Origin: Clostridia bacterium
Lineage (GTDB): Bacteria > Bacillota > Clostridia > Christensenellales > CAG-917
Assembly (NCBI GenBank): GCA_028710495.1
Contig: JAQUST010000011.1
Coordinates: forward strand, 1 to 53,864
Direction of reading: 5' to 3'
Length of the DNA stretch: 53,864 bases
A program made the translations under genes and the position numbers. This document shows positions 34,628-42,558 of the stretch, in pieces (within the stretch, counting starts at the first letter, position 1; each line of letters opens with the position of its first letter). The notes under the pieces were generated by a model that saw only the letters and a list, made by a program, of their open reading frames with translations, was not told the DNA's origin and searched no databases.

Positions 34628-34668
34628 ATTATATAGTGTTGACTACTTTTGTCAACACCAACTATTTT
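34628..34668. promoter_or_regulatory. Shared operator with divergent promoters
   Basis: Perfect inverted repeat GTGTTGAC (34636-34643), 7-bp spacer, GTCAACAC (34651-34658). Leftward promoter: TTGACA (34655-34650), 16 bp, TATAAT (34633-34628). Rightward promoter: TTGACT (34639-34644), 18 bp, TATTTT (34663-34668). The palindrome contains both -35 boxes, so one bound repressor could shut both the ABC exporter and the DUF3298-type gene. Confidence 0.7.
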
Positions 34669-34735
34669 CTTCGAATATTGCAAAAAATGTAACAAAAATT
34701 TAAAATGCAACATATTTTTGATTCAGAGGTATTCT

Positions 34736-35461
34736 ATGCAAATATCAAATCTGAAAGCAGTTATGAACAATCAAAAATATGATAGAGAATTCATTTATAA
34801 AAATGTAGTAGTTCTCAACACGTCATTTGACAGCTTTATTGTGGGCTTGCACTCAAATGAATTCGCCGAAAAGCGCATAAACAGTAGAGTAAATATGCAG
34901 CTTTCGGAATATTTGAATTACAATGAGAAAACACTTTTTCCTCAAGCGGTTGAAGTTTACAACGAATCAGTTGACAATGATTATCCAATTAGAGCATTCG
35001 AATCAATTTTGGATTACACCGTCACTTTCAATCAAAAAAGTTTTTTGAGTTCATATCGCGATCAATATGACTATACTGGCGGCGCTCACGGAAACACTTT
35101 GAGAAAATCAGAGACCTGGAGTCTTTCAAGCGGCAAAACATTGCCTCTTGCATATTTCTTTCCGCAAAATATGAATTATAATGAACTTATTATTAAATAC
35201 ATATTAGAACAAGCTGAAAAAAATATGGAAAGTAATTCTATATATTTTGAAAACTATGCCGAGCTTATTGTGCAATATTATAATTCGGAGAACTATTATT
35301 TGACAGAATCGGGACTAGCAATATATTTTCAGCAATATGAAATTGCTCCTTATTCCACAGGCATCGTTGTGTTTACTATTCCGTATGCTTTATTGGATGG
35401 AGTATTTTCAAAATTAAATATTCTAGAAAATGTTCGTGAGAGAAATCAAATAATACTATAG
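34736..35461 (+). CDS. DUF3298/DUF4163 (RsiV/PdaC-like) domain protein
   Basis: 241 residues from ATG 34736 with AGAGG upstream; a longer in-frame start at 34649 would lie within the promoter. Motifs are YDYTGGAHGNTLRKSETWSL (central), GKTLPLAYFFPQ and YFQQYEIAPYSTGIVVFTIP near the end, the DUF4163 plus DUF3298 pair found in RsiV anti-sigma factors and PdaC, where the domain binds lysozyme or cell-wall-related ligands. Most relatives carry a signal or membrane anchor; none is visible here, so the protein may stay in the cytoplasm or have lost its N-terminus. Divergent from an ABC exporter with shared control region. Confidence 0.75.
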   Translation: MQISNLKAVMNNQKYDREFIYKNVVVLNTSFDSFIVGLHSNEFAEKRINSRVNMQLSEYLNYNEKTLFPQAVEVYNESVDNDYPIRAFESILDYTVTFNQKSFLSSYRDQYDYTGGAHGNTLRKSETWSLSSGKTLPLAYFFPQNMNYNELIIKYILEQAEKNMESNSIYFENYAELIVQYYNSENYYLTESGLAIYFQQYEIAPYSTGIVVFTIPYALLDGVFSKLNILENVRERNQIIL

Positions 35462-35761
35462 ATATAAACTTGAATACGGGCACGCCTGCTATTATTGATG
35501 TGTTGGCAGATATAATAGTGCTATAGATATACGACTCGAAGAAGACTTGATTTTTAGACTAAACTACTGAGAATAAAAGAATAAAAAAGGTGAAGAGAGC
35601 AATATTATGGTTTGAATGATGAACAAGCAAACAATTCGAGTTTAATTTTTATTGAAAGACATACAATATTGCATGAGAATTAAAAACATATTATAATATT
35701 ATTGACAAGTAGATTGTGCGCAGGTATAATATAGACACTTATCTATGTATGGAGGGCTGAA
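35462..35761. other. Intergenic region upstream of arsR
   Basis: No gene seen in 35462-35700; the right end contains the arsR promoter and operator. Confidence 0.6.
35702..35746 (+). promoter_or_regulatory. arsR promoter and candidate ArsR box
   Basis: TTGACA (35702-35707), 17-bp spacer, TATAAT (35725-35730). Immediately downstream ATAGA-N6-TCTAT (35731-35746) forms an inverted repeat at the expected transcription start. Promoter is near consensus; operator role is inferred from the adjacent ArsR gene. Confidence 0.75.
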
Positions 35762-36067
35762 GTGACTCATTCGGACTATGCACTATGCTTCAAAGCACTT
35801 AGTGATGAAACAAGATTAAAAATAGTGGAGATGCTCAAGGGTGGCACAATGTGTGCTTGCAGAATACTTGAGCAATTTGAAATTACGCAGCCAACACTCT
35901 CTTATCATATGAAAATGCTTGTTGACAGTGGTTTGGTAGCTGTTGAGAAAATAGGCATTTGGAACCATTATTCAACAAATAATAGCCTCTTGATTGAACT
36001 TGCAGATTTGTTGATGAAAAATGAAGAAAAAAATGAAAATTGTAAATGCGACAAAAGAAAAATGTAG
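35762..36067 (+). CDS. arsR: ArsR/SmtB-family metalloregulator
   Basis: 101 residues from GTG 35762 with GGAGGG 8 nt upstream. Winged-helix core: FKALSDETRLKIVEMLK, then ITQPTLSYHMKMLVDSGLV. A Cys-x-Cys pair (Cys31, Cys33 in TMCACRIL) sits where the arsenic site CVC of ArsR lies, and a second Cys-x-Cys (Cys94, Cys96) closes the protein. ArsR binds As(III) or Sb(III) and leaves the operator, inducing efflux. The following genes fit that role. The 420-bp gap to the permease is unusually long for this operon type. Confidence 0.9.
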   Translation: MTHSDYALCFKALSDETRLKIVEMLKGGTMCACRILEQFEITQPTLSYHMKMLVDSGLVAVEKIGIWNHYSTNNSLLIELADLLMKNEEKNENCKCDKRKM

Positions 36068-36487
36068 CAAAAATTTTTTTACAGCATAATATAGATAAAT
36101 CTAAATATATCTATAAGTACTTGTTGAAAGAGATGTATTAATGAGCAAAGTTTTTGTAGCGTGGCGAAATAAATCATGGTTTAAGCGAAAAAAACATAGC
36201 AAAAGATTAATAATATAAAAAAAAGATTGAGAACAAGATAGAGAAGAATAATATATAAATTTTAACTTAAAAGATAGAATAATAAAATGCGAACGCAAAA
36301 GATAAGGCAACTATAGAATCTAATGATAAAGAAACTGGAAGCGCAAACAATAAAACAAACTATAAACGGAAACGAATAACATAAAATACAAACACAAACT
36401 TTAAACGGAAACATAAGTGCAAGTTTTGTTTCACAGTAGATTCAAAAAATTAGAATTTATAATTCATATTGAAGTAGGAGACAGAAT
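36068..36487. other. 420-bp gap between arsR and the permease gene
   Basis: TATAGATA (36090-36097) and TATCTATA (36108-36115) form a perfect inverted repeat with a 10-bp spacer, sharing AGATA/TATCT half-sites with the arsR operator, so it may be a second ArsR box. A 20-bp near-perfect direct repeat (CAAACTWTAAACGGAAAC core) occurs at 36354-36373 and 36393-36412. No gene or clear promoter found. Confidence 0.5.
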
Positions 36488-37690
36488 ATGAAAGACGACA
36501 AAGAAGAATTGAAGCAAGTTTTGGCAGAACAGCCCGACCTTGCAAAAATAAAAGAGCAAAACATTTCAAATGACCCAAAGCCAAAAAAGAAACATAAAGC
36601 TTTGATAATTTTGGCGAGTATTGTGGGTGTATTGGTTTTGACATTTGGGATTGCAGCTATTGTCGGCGGTTGGACAGGCGTAAAGTCAACGGCCGAATTT
36701 ATCACTCGCCAAATTCTTGGTATGAGTTGGTTGAACACGATTATTGGCGCGGCTTTGAGCGGAATAGGAGGCTCAGCATTCCTCGGCACTTGGTATGGCG
36801 GAGGCATACAGTTCTTTTTATATGATACCATCAAAATTATATTTTTACTGTGCCTTTTGATTTTTATCATCAGCTATATTCAAAGTTTCTTTCCACCAGA
36901 AAGAACGAAAATAATCCTTTCAAAATTTGGCGGATTGAAAGGAAATATGCTCGGCGCATTGCTTGGAACGGTCACTCCGTTTTGTAGTTGTTCATCAATT
37001 CCATTGTTTATAGGATTTACAAGAGCAGGTGTCAGAAGTGGCGTCACATTTAGTTTTTTGATTTCAAGCCCGCTTGTTGACCTCGGCGCATTTATATTGC
37101 TTGCCAGTGTGTTCGGTTTTCCTATTGCCCTCTCTTATGTAGTAGTTGGTCTGATACTTGCAGTTATTGGCGGAGTCATCATTGAAAAGACGGGAGTTGG
37201 AAAAAATGTTGCCGATTTCATTACGGAAGGCGAGGACATAAACATTGATAACATTGAGCTTAATCGGAAAGACAGAATGATTTATGCAAAAGACCAAATG
37301 CTTGCTACGCTCAAAAAAGTATGGCCTTATATATTGATTGGCGTCGGAATCGGTGCGCTTATACACAATGTTATTCCACAAGCTTGGATAAGTGCAGTTT
37401 TGGGTCAAGATAAATGGTATAATGTGTTGATTGCAACTGTTTTGGGCACGCCGATGTATGCGGACATATTTGGAACTATCCCAGTTGCTGAAGCATTGTT
37501 CACAAAAGGTGTTGGAGTAGGAACTATTCTTGCCTTTATGATGAGCGTGACCGCTTTGTCTTTGCCTAGCATGATAATGCTGTCAAAGGCAGTAAAGCCG
37601 AAATTGCTTGCATCATTTATAGGAATTGTGGTCGTAGGAATTTTAATAATAGGTTATGTGTTTAATGCGCTTAACTTCTTGTTTATATAG
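36488..37690 (+). CDS. arsP: ArsP-like organoarsenical permease (DUF318 family)
   Basis: 400 residues, ATG after GTAGGAGAC. Soluble charged N-terminus of about 38 residues, then eight or more hydrophobic helices. The family mark is GTVTPFCSCSSIPLFIGFTR (residues about 158-177), with the Cys pair, and ISSPLVDLGAF. A second GTPMYADIFGTIPVAEAL matches the repeat of the fold. Family members export trivalent methylarsenicals such as methylarsenite; others were described as plain UPF0718 permeases. Followed 20 nt later by a ferredoxin gene, and preceded by arsR, which supports the arsenic assignment. Confidence 0.85.
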   Translation: MKDDKEELKQVLAEQPDLAKIKEQNISNDPKPKKKHKALIILASIVGVLVLTFGIAAIVGGWTGVKSTAEFITRQILGMSWLNTIIGAALSGIGGSAFLGTWYGGGIQFFLYDTIKIIFLLCLLIFIISYIQSFFPPERTKIILSKFGGLKGNMLGALLGTVTPFCSCSSIPLFIGFTRAGVRSGVTFSFLISSPLVDLGAFILLASVFGFPIALSYVVVGLILAVIGGVIIEKTGVGKNVADFITEGEDINIDNIELNRKDRMIYAKDQMLATLKKVWPYILIGVGIGALIHNVIPQAWISAVLGQDKWYNVLIATVLGTPMYADIFGTIPVAEALFTKGVGVGTILAFMMSVTALSLPSMIMLSKAVKPKLLASFIGIVVVGILIIGYVFNALNFLFI

Positions 37691-37710
37691 CAATAAAAGG
37701 AGAGAAAACA

Positions 37711-38100
37711 ATGTCAAAAAATTGGTATCCCGTTATTGATACGGAAAAGTGTGTCGAATGTGGCACATGTGTGGAGATGTGCAAACATGGAGTTTACAAA
37801 AAAGGGACTAAAACACCTATTGTTGTGAACGAGGAGGGATGCATAGAGGGTTGCAAAGGTTGCGGTAAAAAATGTCCTTCCGCCGCAATTGAATACATAG
37901 GTGACAAAAATTATGCGCCATCAGAATGTGGATGCGGACTAATAAAAGATGAAAAAGAGATTGAAGTAAAAAACGGTTGTGAATGCGCATCAAAAGAAAA
38001 GGAAGTTGAAGAAAAAACCTACTGTGATTGCGAACAGAAAAAAGAGAAAGCAGAAGAAAAAACTGATTGCGGTTGCGGCTGTGGTTGCGGTAAAAAATGA
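37711..38100 (+). CDS. 2[4Fe-4S] ferredoxin with cysteine-rich tail
   Basis: 129 residues, ATG after AAAGGAGAG. Residues 1-65 carry two cluster motifs: Cys14, 17, 20, 24 and Cys44, 48, 51, 55. The rest is a low-complexity Lys/Glu tail with Cys-x-Cys pairs at 73/75, 90/92, 105/107 and a terminal run at 120, 122, 124, 126 (GCGCGCG). The ferredoxin part is known from arsenic loci of clostridia; the tail resembles a metallothionein and could bind As(III) or other thiophilic metal. It probably supplies electrons to, or buffers metal for, the neighbouring permease. The tail is unlike an ordinary ferredoxin and worth testing. Confidence 0.85.
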   Translation: MSKNWYPVIDTEKCVECGTCVEMCKHGVYKKGTKTPIVVNEEGCIEGCKGCGKKCPSAAIEYIGDKNYAPSECGCGLIKDEKEIEVKNGCECASKEKEVEEKTYCDCEQKKEKAEEKTDCGCGCGCGKK

Positions 38101-38120
38101 AATTAGTAGGAGATGAGAAA

Positions 38121-38357
38121 ATGAAAATTATTACACTAGGAAGTTGTTGCAAAAAATCAACACAAAATCACGAGAATGCAGTAGTCGCCGCAAAGAATTG
38201 TGGAGTTGATGAACCTGTCAATATCGGTGATATCAAAGAAATTATGAAGTACGGAGTTATGAGCACGCCTGCTCTTGTTATTGACAACAAAGTTGTGGCA
38301 ATGGGTAGAATGCTTTCAGTCGAACAAATTGAAAAGCTTATAAAAGATAGATTATAA
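38121..38357 (+). CDS. Mini-thioredoxin (MTH895/TM0996-like)
   Basis: 78 residues from ATG 38121 with AGGAGA; an earlier in-frame ATG at 38097 overlaps the ferredoxin stop and is less likely. Thioredoxin fold elements: TLGSCCKKS, NIGDIKEIMKYGVMSTPALV (cis-Pro in STP), then IDNKVV. The active site is Cys9-Cys10 rather than CxxC. Such 80-residue proteins occur in arsenic operons and may deliver electrons or thiols for arsenic handling. Last gene of the ars locus, followed by a strong terminator. Confidence 0.85.
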   Translation: MKIITLGSCCKKSTQNHENAVVAAKNCGVDEPVNIGDIKEIMKYGVMSTPALVIDNKVVAMGRMLSVEQIEKLIKDRL

Positions 38358-38783
38358 AATTATTGAAATATTAACTTTTACAAAAGCCGAGCAATATGCT
38401 TGGCTTTTTGTGATTTAAAATATGTAAATAAATAAGAAAATTTTTAAGGTATACAAAATTAACTTGCAGAACTAAATATAGTTTTTAAGTTTATTAGAGC
38501 GAGGTAATAAAAATAAAGAATTTATTTTGCAGAACTCAAACTTAGCATTGAAATTTATTATGGCGAGGACACAAAAACATATCGAATTGATTTGATACAT
38601 TCAAACTTATAGCATTTTGGAATTTCAATATTAGAAATTTTTACAATATTGATAGTTGGTGTGATATAATATACAATAAAGATATAATAAAAATAGGTTT
38701 TATTCTTTTGACGTTTGGATGACAGTGATAAAAAATAGTAATTAGTATTACATAAATAAAATGCTTGAGAGAAAAGTAGAAGA
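38358..38783. other. Intergenic region after the ars locus
   Basis: Terminator at 38382-38410. The remainder to 38783 is AT-rich; no gene is supported. A loose TTGACG at 38706 could begin the promoter of the next gene. Confidence 0.55.
38382..38410 (+). terminator. Rho-independent terminator of the ars locus
   Basis: AAAAGCCGAGCA (38382-38393) pairs with TGCTTGGCTTTT (38397-38408) across ATA, then TTG. Confidence 0.88.
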
Positions 38784-40358
38784 ATGATTAGAATACAAAA
38801 CATAAAATTGAGCTTAGACGAAGATGAAAGTCTATTGAAAGGGTTAGCGGCAAAAAAGGCAAATATTAGTATGCGCGATATCAAATATTTCAAGATTATC
38901 AAAAAATCAATCGATGCAAGAGACAAGGGAAATATCCATTTTTCATATATAGTGGATATTGACACTATTTTGCCCGAAACTCCCAAAATTATTGCTCAAA
39001 AATACAGTCGTCCACAAAAAAGAATTGCTATCATAGGCACTGGACCCGCAGGTTTATTTGCCGGATTAAGTTTGGCGAGGGCGGGTTTTCAACCAATCCT
39101 CATTGAGCGTGGCTCATCAGTGGAAAACAGGCAAAAAGCAGTTTCGCAATTCATAAGCGAAAGGCTTTTGAACACATCTTGCAATATTCAATTTGGCGAA
39201 GGGGGAGCTGGCACTTTTTCTGATGGCAAATTGAACACAGGAGTGAACAGCCCTTTAAACAAAATTGTATTGGAGGAATTTGTTGCACACGGCGCACCTG
39301 AAGAAATTTTGTTTCAGAATAAGCCACATATAGGAAGCGACAATCTGCCAAATGTTGTGAAAAATATTCGGAAAGAAATTTTGAGTTTGGGTGGAGAAGT
39401 TTATTTCGACACAACCTTGATCGGAATAAAAACTGATGGCGGAATAAAAACTGATGGAGGAATAAAAACTGATGGAGGAAAAATTACTTCAATATTGTGC
39501 GAAAATGAAAAAATATTCGACATTGAAGTAGAAAATGTAGTTTTGGCAATAGGGCATTCTAGCCGTGATACATTCCAAATGTTGTTTGACAACGGAATTA
39601 TGATGGAGCAAAAGGATATGGCAATCGGCTTCCGAATTGAACATAAGCAAAAATTTATAAATAAAAGTCAATATGGAAATTTTGCAGAAAATATTAAGCT
39701 TGGGGCGGCGGATTACAAACTAAGCTCCCAAGCGTCAGATAGAGGCGTATTTACTTTTTGTATGTGTCCTGGAGGCACTGTTGTTCCTGCCACGAGTGAG
39801 CCTGGTGCTGTGGTTGTGAATGGTATGAGCAATTTCAAGCGTGACGGCGAAAATGCAAACAGCGCAGTAGTGGTTCAAGTCAAAAAGTCAGATTATGGAG
39901 AGGGCATTCTTGCTGGGATTGATTTTCAGAGAAAGCTTGAGAGTGATGCTTATATTGCAGGCGGTAGTGACTACTCAGCTCCCGTGCAACTAGTGGGCGA
40001 TTTTTTGAGAAATAAAGAAAGCAAAGCATTTGGCGAAGTGAAACCGTCGTATTCATTGGGTGCGAAATTCTATCCTTTGCACGCACTTTTGCCAAAAGAA
40101 ATGACCTTAGCTATTCAACTTGGATTGCAAGATATGGACAGAAGACTGAAAGGATTTGCGATGAACGATGCGGTTTTGACTGGCATAGAAACAAGAACAT
40201 CTTCACCGGTTAGAGTGCTTCGTGGTGAAAATTTGAACAGCGTTTCGCTTTCCAATCTTTATCCTTGCGGAGAGGTTGGATATGCAGGCGGAATAATGAG
40301 TTCAGCAATGGACGGTTTGAAAGTTGCGCAAATTATAAAAGAAAAATATGCGATTTGA
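38784..40358 (+). CDS. FAD-dependent oxidoreductase (COG2509-like)
   Basis: 524 residues. N-terminal 90 residues form the family's RNA-binding-like domain (IQNIKLSLDEDESLLKGL), then FAD GTGPAGLFAG (residues 86-95) and the conserved stretch QFGEGGAGTFSDGKLNTGVN. It ends TRTSSPVRVLRGENLNSVS with YPCGEVGYAGGIMSSAMDG. These are the hallmarks of the uncharacterised dehydrogenases of COG2509, present in most firmicutes; function not established. A 54-bp insert (39423-39476) adds three GIKTDG units between the FAD domain strands. Followed 45 nt later by rnr, so possibly in one transcript. Confidence 0.88.
   Translation: MIRIQNIKLSLDEDESLLKGLAAKKANISMRDIKYFKIIKKSIDARDKGNIHFSYIVDIDTILPETPKIIAQKYSRPQKRIAIIGTGPAGLFAGLSLARAGFQPILIERGSSVENRQKAVSQFISERLLNTSCNIQFGEGGAGTFSDGKLNTGVNSPLNKIVLEEFVAHGAPEEILFQNKPHIGSDNLPNVVKNIRKEILSLGGEVYFDTTLIGIKTDGGIKTDGGIKTDGGKITSILCENEKIFDIEVENVVLAIGHSSRDTFQMLFDNGIMMEQKDMAIGFRIEHKQKFINKSQYGNFAENIKLGAADYKLSSQASDRGVFTFCMCPGGTVVPATSEPGAVVVNGMSNFKRDGENANSAVVVQVKKSDYGEGILAGIDFQRKLESDAYIAGGSDYSAPVQLVGDFLRNKESKAFGEVKPSYSLGAKFYPLHALLPKEMTLAIQLGLQDMDRRLKGFAMNDAVLTGIETRTSSPVRVLRGENLNSVSLSNLYPCGEVGYAGGIMSSAMDGLKVAQIIKEKYAI
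39423..39476 (+). repeat. 18-bp x3 in-frame tandem repeat in the FAD-dependent gene
   Basis: Three copies of an 18-bp unit (GGAATAAAAACTGATGG core) encode GIKTDG each; they differ only at the last base of the first copy. The insert lengthens a surface loop by two extra units without shifting the frame. Confidence 0.95.
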
Positions 40359-40403
40359 ATCATTTAATATGATAAAAATGCAAATAATACAAAAGAGAGA
40401 AAA

Positions 40404-42521
40404 ATGATATACAAAGACAACATTTACAAAAGAATAGCTGATATGAACAGAGAAAGCCTAAACATCAGAGATATTGAAAAAAGGCTCAATTTGCGCAGCC
40501 AAATTGACAGAAATATGCTCTCACGAATTTTAAGTGAATTAGAGGATGAGGGTATGCTTTCTATTGATAGAAATTGGAATGTAAAACTCAAAAAATTAAA
40601 GTTGCTTAAAGGCGATTTGAGAGGAAACAAAAGAGGCTTTGCCTTTTTGATAAGAGAAGATGGCGGAGAGGATATATTTATTCCAAACCGAGCACTAAAC
40701 GGAGCAATGCACGGTGACACGGTTTTTGTCAGACTTACAGGCGAAAGTGAAGGTGAGGTTTCTTCAATCGAAAAACGCGGTATAGTAAAACTCATAGGCA
40801 CATATTTCAAAATGGATAATTTTGGATATGTCAAAGCAGACAATTCTGATTACTTCAAAGATATTTATATTCCAGACCGAAGCTCAAAGGGTGCCAAAGA
40901 CAATTCAAAGGTTGTAGTTTCAATAATCACAAATCAAAACGATATGAAAATTCAGGGAGTCGTGACTGAAGTATTGGGTATTTCAGGTGAGCGTGATGCA
41001 GAAGTGCTTTCAATCTTAAGAAATTATGATTTCAGTGAAAAGTTTCCTGAAGAAGTTCTTGCAGCTTCAGAAAAACTGAAATATGAACCTGAGAATGAAG
41101 GCAGAAAAGATAAAAGAGATTTGCTCACAATCACGATTGATGGCGAGGATGCAAAAGATTTTGATGATGCAATAAGTCTTGAAAAAAACTGCTCAATTTT
41201 CAAATTGTATGTTCACATTGCAGATGTGTCACACTATGTCAGGTCAGGTGATGTCATTGACAAAGAAGCATTTGAGAGAGGCACAAGCGTGTATTTCCCT
41301 TCATCTGTTTTTCCGATGTTGCCAGAAGCTGTGAGCAATGGAGTTTGTTCTTTGCGACCAGGTGAAGAAAAACTCACCATGACTGTGGAACTCGACATTG
41401 ACGGCAACGGAAATATAATAAATTCAGATTTTTACAAATCCGTCACGAAATCAAATTTCAGAATGACTTACACGGCGGTCACTGCTATTTTGAATGGCGA
41501 TGAAGAACTGCGTGCGCATTACAGCGAAATTGAAGAACTCATTTATGCGATGGCAGAGCTTGCAAAAATACTTGAGGACAAAAGAAACGAAGGTGGCGCA
41601 ATAAATTTCGTCAGCAAGGAAAGCAAAATTTTGCTTGACGAAAAAGGTGATGTCATTGATATAAAACCTTATGCTTATGGCATTTCAAACAGTGTCATTG
41701 AACAGTTTATGGTGTTGGCAAATGAAGCTGTTGCAAAATATCTTTACGATGAAAAAGTGCCGAATGTTTATAGAACGCACGATGCGCCAAGTGAAACAAA
41801 GATTGCTGAATTCAAGGAATTTGTAAATGCGTTGGGATTAAATCTGAATACAGCGTTGGGCGTGACTCCAAAGCTGTTTAGTGACCTTTTGGAAAAAGTC
41901 AAAGGCGAGCCAACTGAGGCAATAATAAACAAGACTCTTCTTCGTGCAATGCAAAAGGCAAAATACAGTATAAAAAACACGGGGCATTTTGGATTGAACT
42001 CGCAATTTTATTGCCATTTCACTTCACCGATAAGAAGATATCCTGACCTTATGGTGCATAGGGCACTAAAAGCAAAAATTGAAGGCAAAGCTGATGATAG
42101 ATTCAAAAATAACTTTTTGAAGCAATGTATTTCCGCAGCTGATAAATCCTCAGAGAGAGAAGTAGCTGCTGAGCGTGCTGAAAGAGATATCGATGACTAC
42201 TACAAGACTGTCTATATGTCCAAAAAGATTGGCGAGCAGTACAGTGGTGTTGTGAGCGGGATTGTGTCTACAGGGATATTTATAGCTCTTGAAAATACTG
42301 TTGAGGGTTTTATGCCTTTAGATGAACTGCCTGAAGATAATTATAGCACTGACCCTAAAATGAGACTGGTTGGGAAAAGATATCAATTTTCTATTGGAGA
42401 TAGCATAGAAGTGGAAATAAAAAGCACTAATATAGCGGCAAGACAAATCAATATGAGTTTTATAGGTAATGTGCTGAACCACCGTAGACCGAGCATCCGA
42501 ACAACAAAAAAACTTATTTGA
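40404..42521 (+). CDS. rnr: Ribonuclease R
   Basis: 705 residues, ATG after GAGAG. Order: winged-helix N-terminus (1-60), cold-shock domains (GNKRGFAFLIREDGGEDIFI and the second copy around 130-190), the RNB catalytic core with TITIDGEDAKDFDDAISLEK (catalytic Asp residues) and HFGLNSQFYCHFTSPIRRYP, and a C-terminal S1 domain (YSGVVSGIVSTGIFIAL). It degrades structured RNA and acts in tmRNA-linked mRNA decay. Length is in the family's normal range. No smpB or ssrA is next to it in this window. Confidence 0.95.
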   Translation: MIYKDNIYKRIADMNRESLNIRDIEKRLNLRSQIDRNMLSRILSELEDEGMLSIDRNWNVKLKKLKLLKGDLRGNKRGFAFLIREDGGEDIFIPNRALNGAMHGDTVFVRLTGESEGEVSSIEKRGIVKLIGTYFKMDNFGYVKADNSDYFKDIYIPDRSSKGAKDNSKVVVSIITNQNDMKIQGVVTEVLGISGERDAEVLSILRNYDFSEKFPEEVLAASEKLKYEPENEGRKDKRDLLTITIDGEDAKDFDDAISLEKNCSIFKLYVHIADVSHYVRSGDVIDKEAFERGTSVYFPSSVFPMLPEAVSNGVCSLRPGEEKLTMTVELDIDGNGNIINSDFYKSVTKSNFRMTYTAVTAILNGDEELRAHYSEIEELIYAMAELAKILEDKRNEGGAINFVSKESKILLDEKGDVIDIKPYAYGISNSVIEQFMVLANEAVAKYLYDEKVPNVYRTHDAPSETKIAEFKEFVNALGLNLNTALGVTPKLFSDLLEKVKGEPTEAIINKTLLRAMQKAKYSIKNTGHFGLNSQFYCHFTSPIRRYPDLMVHRALKAKIEGKADDRFKNNFLKQCISAADKSSEREVAAERAERDIDDYYKTVYMSKKIGEQYSGVVSGIVSTGIFIALENTVEGFMPLDELPEDNYSTDPKMRLVGKRYQFSIGDSIEVEIKSTNIAARQINMSFIGNVLNHRRPSIRTTKKLI

Positions 42522-42558
42522 TGAACTAGCGTACTTTCCAAAGAAAGGAGATTAGAAA

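Noticed and set aside
34649-34735. Longer N-terminus for the DUF3298-type protein
   Set aside because: It lies within the predicted promoter and operator and encodes a cysteine-rich stretch unlike the family.
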